Assembly (NCBI RefSeq): GCF_900091455.1 | Contig: NZ_LT607412.1 | Location: 1,488,001-1,552,000 of the forward strand | Direction of reading: 5' to 3' | DNA from: Micromonospora coriariae | GTDB lineage: Bacteria; Actinomycetota; Actinomycetes; Mycobacteriales; Micromonosporaceae | Length of the DNA stretch: 64,000 nucleotides | Shown: one piece after another, positions 39,480-46,742 of the stretch | Layout: each line of letters begins with the position of its first letter | Position numbering within the stretch: the stretch's first letter is position 1 | Notes under the pieces: model-generated | Database searches by the model: none | Told to the model about the DNA's origin: nothing | The model's input: the letters and a program-made list of their open reading frames with translations, nothing else | Made by a program: the position numbers and the translations under genes

Positions 39480-40616
39480 ATGAAACGTCCACTTCGGGCA
39501 TTGGTCGCCGCCGGCCTGCTGCTCGGCGGCTCGATCGTCGCCGTGGCACTCGGCGGCAACGCCTCCGCCGACACCCAGATCTGCGAGCAGTACGGCTCAA
39601 CCGTCATCCAGGGCCGGTACGTGGTGCAGAACAACCGCTGGGGCACCACCGCCCAGCAGTGCATCAACGTCACCAGCACCGGCTTCGAGATCACCACCCA
39701 GAACGGCAGCAGCCCCACAAACGGCGCGCCGACGGCGTACCCCTCGGTGTTCTTCGGTTGCCACTACACCAACTGCTCCCCCGGCACGAACCTGCCGATC
39801 CAGGTGAGCCAGATCAGCAGCGCCACCAGCAGCATCAACTACCGGTACGTCAGCGGCGCCACCTACAACGCCTCGTACGACATCTGGCTGGACCCGACGC
39901 CCAGGCGGGACGGCGTGAACCAGATGGAGATCATGATCTGGCTCAACCGGCAGGGCTCCATCCAGCCCATCGGTTCACCGGTCGGCACGGCCAGCCTGGC
40001 CGGCCGGACCTGGGAGGTCTGGCGGGGCAGCAACGGCTCCAACAACGTCATCTCGTACGTCGCGCCGTCGCCGATCACCAGCCTGAACTTCAGCGTGCTG
40101 GACTTCATCGCCGACGTCCGCAACCGGGGCGCGATCACCAACTCCTGGTACCTGACCAGCATCCAGGCGGGCTTCGAGCCCTGGCAGGGCGGCGCCGGCC
40201 TGGCGGTGACCTCGTTCTCGGCCGCGGTCAACGGCGGCGGCAACCCGACCACTCCACCCCCGACCACACCGCCGCCGACCACTCCTCCGCCGGGCGGCGC
40301 CGGGTGCGCGGTGAAGTACACGCCGAACTCGTGGAACAACGGCTTCACGGCCGACGTGCAGATCACCAACACGGGGTCCAGCGCGCTGAACGGCTGGACG
40401 CTGACCTACAACCTGCCCAGCGGGCAGCAGGTCACCAACACCTGGAACGCCACGGTGACGCAGAGCGGCTCCGCGGTGACCGCCCGGAACGTGGGCCACA
40501 ACGGTTCCGTCGCACCTGGCGGCACGGCCAGCTTCGGATATCAGGGGACCCTGAGTGGGGCGTACTCATCACCGACGAGCTTCACGCTCAACGGGGTCAC
40601 CTGCTCCCGCACCTGA
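39480..40616 (+). CDS. Secreted GH12 endoglucanase with CBM2
   Basis: 378 residues. Signal peptide about 1-30 (cleavage near NASA-DTQ), a GH12 beta-jelly-roll domain about 31-250 with the nucleophile Glu in NQMEIMIWLN and the acid/base Glu in QAGFEPWQGG, a Pro-Thr linker of repeated TTPPP, and a CBM2 cellulose-binding domain from about 275 to the end (SWNNGFTADVQITNTG, NGWTLTYNLP). It cuts cellulose outside the cell. ATG after AGGAG. Repressed by CebR judging from the upstream palindrome. Confidence 0.94.
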   Translation: MKRPLRALVAAGLLLGGSIVAVALGGNASADTQICEQYGSTVIQGRYVVQNNRWGTTAQQCINVTSTGFEITTQNGSSPTNGAPTAYPSVFFGCHYTNCSPGTNLPIQVSQISSATSSINYRYVSGATYNASYDIWLDPTPRRDGVNQMEIMIWLNRQGSIQPIGSPVGTASLAGRTWEVWRGSNGSNNVISYVAPSPITSLNFSVLDFIADVRNRGAITNSWYLTSIQAGFEPWQGGAGLAVTSFSAAVNGGGNPTTPPPTTPPPTTPPPGGAGCAVKYTPNSWNNGFTADVQITNTGSSALNGWTLTYNLPSGQQVTNTWNATVTQSGSAVTARNVGHNGSVAPGGTASFGYQGTLSGAYSSPTSFTLNGVTCSRT

Positions 40617-40622
40617 GCACGA

Positions 40623-40663
40623 CGTCCGGTGGGGCGCTCGCGGTGCGCGCACCCCACCGGACG
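40623..40663. terminator. Bidirectional hairpin, 12-bp stem
   Basis: Arms 40623-40634 and 40652-40663 (CGTCCGGTGGGG) pair perfectly, between the convergent GH12 and amidase genes. Confidence 0.75.
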
Positions 40664-40692
40664 GGCCGGCAGCCCGGCCCGGACAGCCCTCG

Positions 40693-41658
40693 TCAGACCC
40701 GGGTGAGCCGGACGGCGTCGGCGATGACCAGGCCTGTGGCGTTGCTCCACCGGCTCACGCCGACCCGGTTGGCGTCCCCGGCCGGAAGCGTGAACGTGCC
40801 GAGGACCCGCCACTGCCCGCCGGTGACCCGCTGGTCGACGCGGACCGTCTGGTTGCCGGTGGTGGTGGCGACGATGTACGGCGCGGCGCTGTTGTAGCCG
40901 GAGTTCGCCGGCCACCAGGCCTCGACGCGGTAACTGGCGGTGGCGGGGACGGCGAACCGGTACCACGCGACGTCGCTGGCCGCGACCGGGTCCGCGTACC
41001 GGTAGTCGGCGCCGTGCCGCTGCCCGGAGTACGACGACACACCCCAGTTGGCGCTGGCGGTGAAGCGTCCGGCGGTGGTGTTGTCCACGGTGGAGGACCA
41101 CGCGGTGCCGCCGCCGGCCATCTTGGCGGCCACGTCGGCCCGCATCACGTTCAGGTCGATGAAGGACGGGTCGATCTTGCCGGTGGTGCTGGTCTCCCGG
41201 TGCCCCCGGGCGTAGCTGCTGTTCCTGCCCAGCCTGGTGAGCACGGCGGCGGTGGCGGCGATCGACGCGTTGTACTGCGCGGCGGTCATCTCCTGGTTGA
41301 CGCCGTTGTAGTCGATCTCCCACCCGATCATGAGGGTGTTGCCGTCCCCGGCCGGGATCGGCCCGCTGCCGCCGCTGACTCCGGCGTGGTTGCACCGGCC
41401 GGCGGAGATGACGTGGAAGACGCCGTTGTAGTCGACGAGGGCCTGGCAGAGCGGGCCGGCCAGGTCCGGTCGGCCGTTGATGCAGATGCCGAGGGCCGGG
41501 TGGGGGTTGCTGGCGCTGGAGGTCGAGGCGGTGTGGTGCCAGAGCACCCCGATCGGGTCGAAGGAGCCGGGCCGCATCCGGTTGAGCCAGTCCCCCTCGA
41601 CGACGACCTGGACCCCGGCGGCGCGCAGCACGTCCACCAGCCAGGGAATGGTGGCCAT
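40693..41658 (-). CDS. Peptidoglycan amidase (N-acetylmuramoyl-L-alanine amidase) with golvesin-like C-terminal domain
   Basis: 321 residues from ATG 41658. The N-terminal Amidase_2/PGRP fold has zinc-ligand strings VLWHHTAST, GVFHVISAGRCNHAG and ARGHRETSTTGKIDPSF (about residues 35-170). The C-terminal 130 residues (ASANWGVSSYSG to VIADAVRL) look like the golvesin/xly CBM-like beta domain. It should cut the bond between muramic acid and the stem peptide. It has no signal peptide; the gene just upstream, overlapping by one base, encodes one on a separate 50-residue product. Confidence 0.85.
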   Translation of the reverse strand: MATIPWLVDVLRAAGVQVVVEGDWLNRMRPGSFDPIGVLWHHTASTSSASNPHPALGICINGRPDLAGPLCQALVDYNGVFHVISAGRCNHAGVSGGSGPIPAGDGNTLMIGWEIDYNGVNQEMTAAQYNASIAATAAVLTRLGRNSSYARGHRETSTTGKIDPSFIDLNVMRADVAAKMAGGGTAWSSTVDNTTAGRFTASANWGVSSYSGQRHGADYRYADPVAASDVAWYRFAVPATASYRVEAWWPANSGYNSAAPYIVATTTGNQTVRVDQRVTGGQWRVLGTFTLPAGDANRVGVSRWSNATGLVIADAVRLTRV

Positions 41659-41810
41659 CAGGACCCACCGAGCAGGTCGGCCAGGCACTCGGGCTTGGGC
41701 GCGGCGCTCGCCGGTGCGGGCCGGACGACGGTGGTCAGCGCGGCGGCCACCAGGGCGGGGATGGCGAGCATCCCTCGGCGGCGCAGACGGATGGATGGTG
41801 ACCGGGCCAT
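41658..41810 (-). CDS. 50-residue signal-peptide mini-protein coupled to the amidase gene
   Basis: ATG 41810 has an excellent GGAGG 6 nt upstream. The peptide has a basic N-region (MARSPSIRLRRRG), a hydrophobic core of about 20 residues (LAIPALVAAALTTVV) and a PAPASA-AP cleavage site, then only PKPECLADLLGGS. Its TGA shares the A of the amidase ATG (TGATG). Either this is a secreted peptide translated in tandem with the amidase, or one precursor has been split by a frameshift just after the signal peptide. Confidence 0.65.
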   Translation of the reverse strand: MARSPSIRLRRRGMLAIPALVAAALTTVVRPAPASAAPKPECLADLLGGS

Positions 41811-41936
41811 GGCGATCCTCCAGCGACGGCGGGTTCGAACGCATCGACGAGCGTGATGACGGGCACGCTATACCGTCATGAGCGTCGATGTCGATACCCT
41901 TCACCGCGATGCCGGGCGCTGAAGAAATTCGCCGTA

Positions 41937-42722
41937 TCAGGCGTTGCCGAGCGCGTCGATCTCGCGCATCTCCTCCGCCGTCAGCGAGAAGTGGAAGACG
42001 TCGAAGTTGGCGGTGATCCGCTCCGGGGTCACCGACTTCGGGATCACCACGATCTCGTGGTCGATGTGCCAGCGGAGCACCACCTGCGCCGGCGAGACGC
42101 CGTGCGCGCTGGCGATCCCGGTGAGTACCGGGTTGCTCAGGTCGGTGGTCTTGAACGGGCTGTACCCCTCCAGCACCACGCCCCGGTCCCGGTGCTCGGC
42201 GTGCCGCTGCCGGTCGTACAACATCGGGCCCCACCGGATCTGGTTGACCGCCGGATTCTCCTCGGTCGACTGGATCAGCTCGTCCATCTGGGCCGTGCTG
42301 TAGTTGCTGACCCCCACCGCCCGGGTCAGGTTGTCGTCCCGGGCGGCCAGCAGCTCCCGCCACATCGGGATGCTGTCGGTGGCCGACGGTGGCCAGTGGA
42401 TCAACCAGAGATCGACCTGGTCGATGCCGAGCGCCTCCAGACTGGCCTCCAGCGTCTCCCGCTCCCGGCCCACCCGGTCCGGCGGGACCTTGGTGGTGAT
42501 GAAGACGTCCTCGCGGCGCAGCCCGCTCTCCTGGACCGCCCGGCCGACCTCCCGCTCGTTGCCGTACAGGGTGGCGGTGTCGAGGTGCCGGTAGCCGGTG
42601 TCCAGCGCGGCCAGCACCGCGTCGTAACCGGCCTGGCCGGTGGCCTTCCAGGTGCCGAATCCGAGCAGGGGCATCCGCACGTCACCGGGGAGCAGGACGG
42701 TGGGCTGGTCCGTGTTGTCCAT
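41937..42722 (-). CDS. Aldo/keto reductase
   Basis: 261 residues, TIM-barrel NAD(P)H-dependent reductase. The catalytic tetrad can be read: Asp in LDTGYRHLDTATLYGNE with Tyr, Lys in FITTKVP, His in LWLIHWPP; C-terminal SVTPERI for cofactor binding. Resembles AKR5-type 2,5-diketogluconate reductases. Stands between the amidase pair (126 bp) and the divergent LigD-type gene. Natural substrate unknown. Confidence 0.92.
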   Translation of the reverse strand: MDNTDQPTVLLPGDVRMPLLGFGTWKATGQAGYDAVLAALDTGYRHLDTATLYGNEREVGRAVQESGLRREDVFITTKVPPDRVGRERETLEASLEALGIDQVDLWLIHWPPSATDSIPMWRELLAARDDNLTRAVGVSNYSTAQMDELIQSTEENPAVNQIRWGPMLYDRQRHAEHRDRGVVLEGYSPFKTTDLSNPVLTGIASAHGVSPAQVVLRWHIDHEIVVIPKSVTPERITANFDVFHFSLTAEEMREIDALGNA

Positions 42723-42815
42723 ATGGACCGTTCTACCCGTCCGGAGCCCGGCCGGCGAGCGAACCGGACACTCAGGTGTCCAGCGGGACGGTCCGGTTTA
42801 CCGGAGAATGCGGGT

Positions 42816-43865
42816 GTGACGGACCGGCTGGAGGAGTACCGGCGTCGGCGGGACGCGGCCCGTACACCCGAGCCGGTGCCGGCGCGGAGCCCGACGCCGG
42901 CCGGCCCCGGCGGCGGCACGGCCCGGTTCGTCATCCAGCAGCACCACGCCCGCAGCCTGCACTGGGACCTGCGTCTGGAGCACGAGGGGGTGCTGGCGTC
43001 CTGGGCGGTGCCGCGCGGTCTGCCCCGCGACCCCGGCCGCAACCACCTCGCCGTGCACACCGAAGACCACCCGATGGAGTACCTCGACTTCCACGGCGAG
43101 ATTCCCGCCGGGGAGTACGGCGGGGGCCGGATGGTCATCCACGACCGGGGCACCTACCGCGCGGAGAAGTGGCGCGACGACGAGGTGATCGTGACCCTCG
43201 CCGGCGAGCGGACCGCCGGGCGGTACGTGCTGTTCGCCACCGGCGGCCGGGACTGGATGGTCCGGCGGACCGACCCGGCCCCGCCCGGCTGGACGCCGAT
43301 GCCCGAACTGGTCCGACCGATGCACGCCACGCCCGCCGCCGGGCTCCCCCGGGACCGCGCCGGGTGGGGCTACGAGCTGCGCTGGGACGGGGTCCGGGCG
43401 ATGGCGTACGTCTCCGGCGGGCGGCTGCGGCTGCTCTCCGAGACCGACGAGGAGATCACCGGCGGATACCCGTGGCTACGCGCACTGGCCGAGGCGCTGG
43501 CCCCGACCGAGGCGGTGCTGGACGGTGTGCTGGTGCGCATCGACGGTGCCGGCCGGGTTCGCCCGGCCCGCCCGTCCAGCGGCGGCAGGGTCCCGGCCGG
43601 CGCCCAGTACCTGCTCGTCGACCTGCTCTGGCTCGAGGGCGTGAGCAGCGTGGACGTGCCGTACGCGCAACGCCGGGAGCTGCTCGACGGGCTGGCGCTG
43701 ACCGGTACGCACTGGCAGACTCCGCCGTGGTTCCCCGGCGCTGGCGACGATGCCCTGCGCACCGGTCGTGAGCAGGGCCTGCCCGGCGTGATCGCCAAGC
43801 GGCTGGACTCGGTCTACGAACCGGGGAAGCGCAGCCGGCGCTGGCTCAGCATCGATGCGGTCTGA
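42816..43865 (+). CDS. LigD-type 3'-phosphoesterase fused to a catalytically dead ATP-dependent ligase domain
   Basis: 349 residues from GTG 42816. Residues about 30-155 are the 3'-phosphoesterase domain with RFVIQQHHARSLHWDLRLEH and HTEDHPMEY, apparently intact; this domain resects 3' ends during end joining. Residues 170-349 resemble the adenylation domain of LigD-type ligase, but the motif I lysine is Arg (YELRWDGVR instead of KWDG), motif III reads VLDGVLVRID without its Glu, the expected Glu of motif IV is Pro (LPGVIAKRLDS), the motif V lysine is gone (WLSIDAV), and there is no OB-fold. Thus it likely trims ends or binds DNA and does not seal. 14 bp before threonine synthase. Confidence 0.85.
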   Translation: MTDRLEEYRRRRDAARTPEPVPARSPTPAGPGGGTARFVIQQHHARSLHWDLRLEHEGVLASWAVPRGLPRDPGRNHLAVHTEDHPMEYLDFHGEIPAGEYGGGRMVIHDRGTYRAEKWRDDEVIVTLAGERTAGRYVLFATGGRDWMVRRTDPAPPGWTPMPELVRPMHATPAAGLPRDRAGWGYELRWDGVRAMAYVSGGRLRLLSETDEEITGGYPWLRALAEALAPTEAVLDGVLVRIDGAGRVRPARPSSGGRVPAGAQYLLVDLLWLEGVSSVDVPYAQRRELLDGLALTGTHWQTPPWFPGAGDDALRTGREQGLPGVIAKRLDSVYEPGKRSRRWLSIDAV

Positions 43866-43879
43866 CGGCGAGGAGCGAC

Positions 43880-45070
43880 GTGTACCTGACCCACCTGGAC
43901 TGCCCGCGCTGCGGCCGGGAGTACGCCGCCGACGAGTTGCACAACCTCTGTGAGTGCGGCTCTCCGCTGCTGGCCCGCTACGACCTGCCGGCGGTGGCCA
44001 AGGCGGTCACCCCGGAGCGATTCCCGCTGCGCCCGGCCGACCTGTGGCGCTACCGCGAGCTGCTGCCGGTCGCCGACCCCCGACACGTCACCACGCTCGG
44101 CGAGGGCTGGACGCCACTGCTGCGCGTCCCCGCGTACGGCGCCGAGATCGGCATCGAGGACCTGATGGTCAAGGACGAGGGGCTGATCCCGACCGGCTCG
44201 TTCAAGGCGCGCGGCGCCGCGGTCGGCGTGAGCCGGGCACGCGAGCTGGGCGTCAAGCGGATCGCGATGCCCACCAACGGCAACGCCGGTTCGGCCTGGG
44301 CGACGTACGCGGCGCGGGCCGGCATGGGGGCCACCATCGTCATGCCGTTGGCGGCTCCGAGCATCTGCCGGCGTGAGTGCGTGGCGGCCGGCGCCGACCT
44401 GCGTCTGATCGACGGGCTGATCAGCGACGCGGGCCGGCGGGTGGCCGAGCTGGTCGCGGAGTCCGCCGGGGCGATCTTCGACGCCGGCACGCTGCGCGAG
44501 CCCTACCGGCTGGAGGGCAAGAAGACGATGGGGTACGAGATCGTCGAGCAGCTCGGCTGGCAGGCGCCCGATGTGATCATCTACCCGACGGGCGGCGGTG
44601 TCGGGCTGATCGGCATCCACAAGGCGCTGCACGAGCTGCGCGACCTGGGCTGGATCGGCGACAAGCTGCCCCGGCTGGTGGCGGTGCAGTCGACCGGCTG
44701 CGCGCCGATCGTGCGGGCCTTCGCCGCCGGCGAGGACCGGGCCCAGCCGTGGGCCGACGCCCACACCGTCGCGTTCGGCATCACCGTGCCGGCGCCGCTG
44801 GGCGACGAGCTGATCCTGGCCGCGCTGCGGGCCTCCGCCGGCACCGCCGTGGCCGTCGACGACGCGGACCTCCTGGCCGACCTGCGGGCCTTCGCCACCC
44901 GGGAGGGGCTGCTGCTCTGCCCGGAGGGAGCCGCGTGCCTGACCGCGGCACGACAGCTGCGCGCCGGCGGTTGGATCCGGGCCGGTGAACGGGTGGTGGT
45001 GCTCAACACCGGCGCCGGGCTGAAGTATCCGGAGACCGTCGACGTTTCCGGCGTACCCGTGCTGGCCTGA
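43880..45070 (+). CDS. thrC: Threonine synthase
   Basis: 396 residues from GTG after GAGGAG. N-terminal zinc-knuckle-like CPRCGREY...LCECG, PLP lysine in PTGSFKARGAAVGVS, and phosphate-binding TNGNAGSAWA. It converts O-phosphohomoserine to threonine. The Cys-rich N-terminus and length resemble the ThrC-like proteins that exist as second copies in actinomycetes, so a paralogous role is possible. Nearest family and reaction are confident; physiological role less so. Confidence 0.88.
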   Translation: MYLTHLDCPRCGREYAADELHNLCECGSPLLARYDLPAVAKAVTPERFPLRPADLWRYRELLPVADPRHVTTLGEGWTPLLRVPAYGAEIGIEDLMVKDEGLIPTGSFKARGAAVGVSRARELGVKRIAMPTNGNAGSAWATYAARAGMGATIVMPLAAPSICRRECVAAGADLRLIDGLISDAGRRVAELVAESAGAIFDAGTLREPYRLEGKKTMGYEIVEQLGWQAPDVIIYPTGGGVGLIGIHKALHELRDLGWIGDKLPRLVAVQSTGCAPIVRAFAAGEDRAQPWADAHTVAFGITVPAPLGDELILAALRASAGTAVAVDDADLLADLRAFATREGLLLCPEGAACLTAARQLRAGGWIRAGERVVVLNTGAGLKYPETVDVSGVPVLA

Positions 45071-45077
45071 GCCGGCT

Positions 45078-45111
45078 GGCACCCCGCGGGCCGTGCCGTC
45101 CGCGGGGTGCC
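45078..45111. terminator. Bidirectional hairpin, 12-bp perfect stem
   Basis: Arms 45078-45089 (GGCACCCCGCGG) and 45100-45111 pair perfectly, 7 nt past thrC and 11 nt past the convergent pectate lyase gene. Confidence 0.8.
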
Positions 45112-45122
45112 GCCGTGCCGCC

Positions 45123-46475
45123 CTACTGGTAGGTGATGTCGGACGGCGCGTAGAGGCAGTTGACGCCGTCGGCGCCCTCCCCGATCTTGACCGGCTCGCT
45201 GCCCTTCGGCACGCCCCGGTACTTGACGCAGATCGAGGTGTCCCGGTCCGGGTCGCCGACAATGGTGATCCGGCTGAACCGGGCGGTGTCGCCCCAGTTG
45301 GTGTTGATGCCGGCGATCGCGTCGGTGTCCCGGACGACCACGTTGTCGATCACCACGTGCCGCTCGTACGAGGTGGAGCAGTTGCCGCAGGCTCGGTAGA
45401 GTTTCCCGGCGTTCTCCACCCGGAAGTTCCTGATGGTGACGGTGCCGGAGCCGTTGTGCTGGAAGACCTTGTCGCTGGCCGAGCGGGCGCCGCCGCCGTC
45501 GACCGTGTACGTGGTGCCGCCGCGGAAGGTGGCGGCGTCCTCGCCCACGTCCTCCCACCAGACGTTGATCAGCGTGCAGTTGCCCTCGCAGTGCACTCCG
45601 TCACCGGCGGGCGCGCCGATGATGACGTTGCGCAGGGTGGCCCCGGCGCCCAGCTCGAACATCGGGTCCTGGCTCTCGCTCTGGCCGCCGTCGCCGATGC
45701 CGTAGTAGCGCCTGAGCCCGCCATCGAAGGTGCCCGAGACCGGGATCGTCGCGTCCACCTTCTGGCTGCCCGTCGGCGTCGGCCAGCCCGCGGGCGGCGG
45801 GTTGGTCGGGCCCGGCGTGGTGGGCGGCGGGGTCGTCGGGGGCGGGGTGCCGCCGCCGGACGAGTCCACTGTCACGTCGTCGAAGCCGCCGCTGGCGTAC
45901 GCGGTGACCAGGCCGATCCGGCCGGCGCCGACCAGGCTGTTGCTGCCGGCGGCGATCTGGGTGCCGTTGACGAAGCCACGGATGGTGCTGCCGCTGGCCT
46001 CGATGCGCAGGGTGTACCAGCTGCCGGTGCCGATGCCCAGCGACGCGGAGCCGATCGAGGTGGTGGCACTGCCGTTGACGGCCTGGAGTTCGGCCCGTCC
46101 GGAGCCGAGCAGGGCCAGCCGGTACATCTTGGTGCTGCTGCTGGACCGGGCCGCCAGCCCGACCAGGGCGCTGGACGAGCCGAAGCTGACCGGCCTGACC
46201 CGGGCCTGCACCGAGTAGTCGGTCCAGCTGGTCTGGCCGGCGAACTGCCGGGCCAGCGAGCTGCCGGCGTTGGACTGGTTGAGCACGCCCGAGCCGTCGA
46301 CGGTCCAGGTACCGCCGGACTTGGACCAGCCGGAGGTGTTGCCGTCGTTGAAGTCGTCGGTGAAGACGGTGGCCGCGAAGGCCGAGGTCATGCCGACCGC
46401 GAGGGCGGCCACTGTCGCGCCGGCGCCCACCGCGAGCAGCAGTGGTCGTCGGCCGGGGAGTCGTCTCTTCTGCAC
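45123..46475 (-). CDS. Secreted pectate lyase (PL3) with N-terminal beta-sandwich domain
   Basis: 450 residues. Signal peptide about 1-34 (SAFAA-TVF). Residues 35-205 form a laminin-G/GH16-like carbohydrate-binding domain (TDDFNDGNTSGWSKSGGTW). A Pro-Thr linker follows, then a parallel beta-helix pectate lyase of family 3 from about 240 (GDGVHCEGNCTLINVWWEDVGEDAATF, KVFQHNGSGT, YRACGNCST). It cleaves polygalacturonate by beta-elimination outside the cell. A LacI-type palindrome lies 147 bp upstream of the start. Confidence 0.92.
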   Translation of the reverse strand: MQKRRLPGRRPLLLAVGAGATVAALAVGMTSAFAATVFTDDFNDGNTSGWSKSGGTWTVDGSGVLNQSNAGSSLARQFAGQTSWTDYSVQARVRPVSFGSSSALVGLAARSSSSTKMYRLALLGSGRAELQAVNGSATTSIGSASLGIGTGSWYTLRIEASGSTIRGFVNGTQIAAGSNSLVGAGRIGLVTAYASGGFDDVTVDSSGGGTPPPTTPPPTTPGPTNPPPAGWPTPTGSQKVDATIPVSGTFDGGLRRYYGIGDGGQSESQDPMFELGAGATLRNVIIGAPAGDGVHCEGNCTLINVWWEDVGEDAATFRGGTTYTVDGGGARSASDKVFQHNGSGTVTIRNFRVENAGKLYRACGNCSTSYERHVVIDNVVVRDTDAIAGINTNWGDTARFSRITIVGDPDRDTSICVKYRGVPKGSEPVKIGEGADGVNCLYAPSDITYQ

Positions 46476-46621
46476 AGTTGTCCTCCTTGACGCGTGTGGT
46501 GGCGATCCCGCGGCCGTCCGTACGGGGACGTGCCGGCACGGCGTGACGCCATGACCTGGGATCGGTGCGCCCCGTCGGATGCCCGGTGTCCGGAGCGGGG
46601 GTGAAGCGGGATCAAAGCCGT

Positions 46622-46637
46622 GGGAAAGGGCTTTCCC
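46622..46637 (-). promoter_or_regulatory. LacI-type operator GGGAAAGGGCTTTCCC
   Basis: A 16-bp dyad with 6-bp perfect arms in the region upstream of the pectate lyase gene; the layout resembles binding sites of LacI-family sugar regulators. No regulator gene is adjacent. Confidence 0.55.
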
Positions 46638-46742
46638 GCATCTTCGAGGCTAGGACCACGTACACATGAACGTCAATGCCTGGCGCTTGCAGGTCTGTTG
46701 CAGGATTCACCAGCCGACCCGGCCCGCCCGGCCGGTGACCGG

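Noticed and set aside
40240..40300. Short tandem repeat (ACC/CCG rich) as a possible mobile or CRISPR-like element
   Set aside because: It simply encodes the Thr-Pro linker of the GH12-CBM2 protein.
41829..41845. GGTTCGAA string resembling a tRNA T-loop
   Set aside because: No matching acceptor stem, anticodon arm or CCA end could be folded around it; it lies upstream of the signal-peptide mini-gene.
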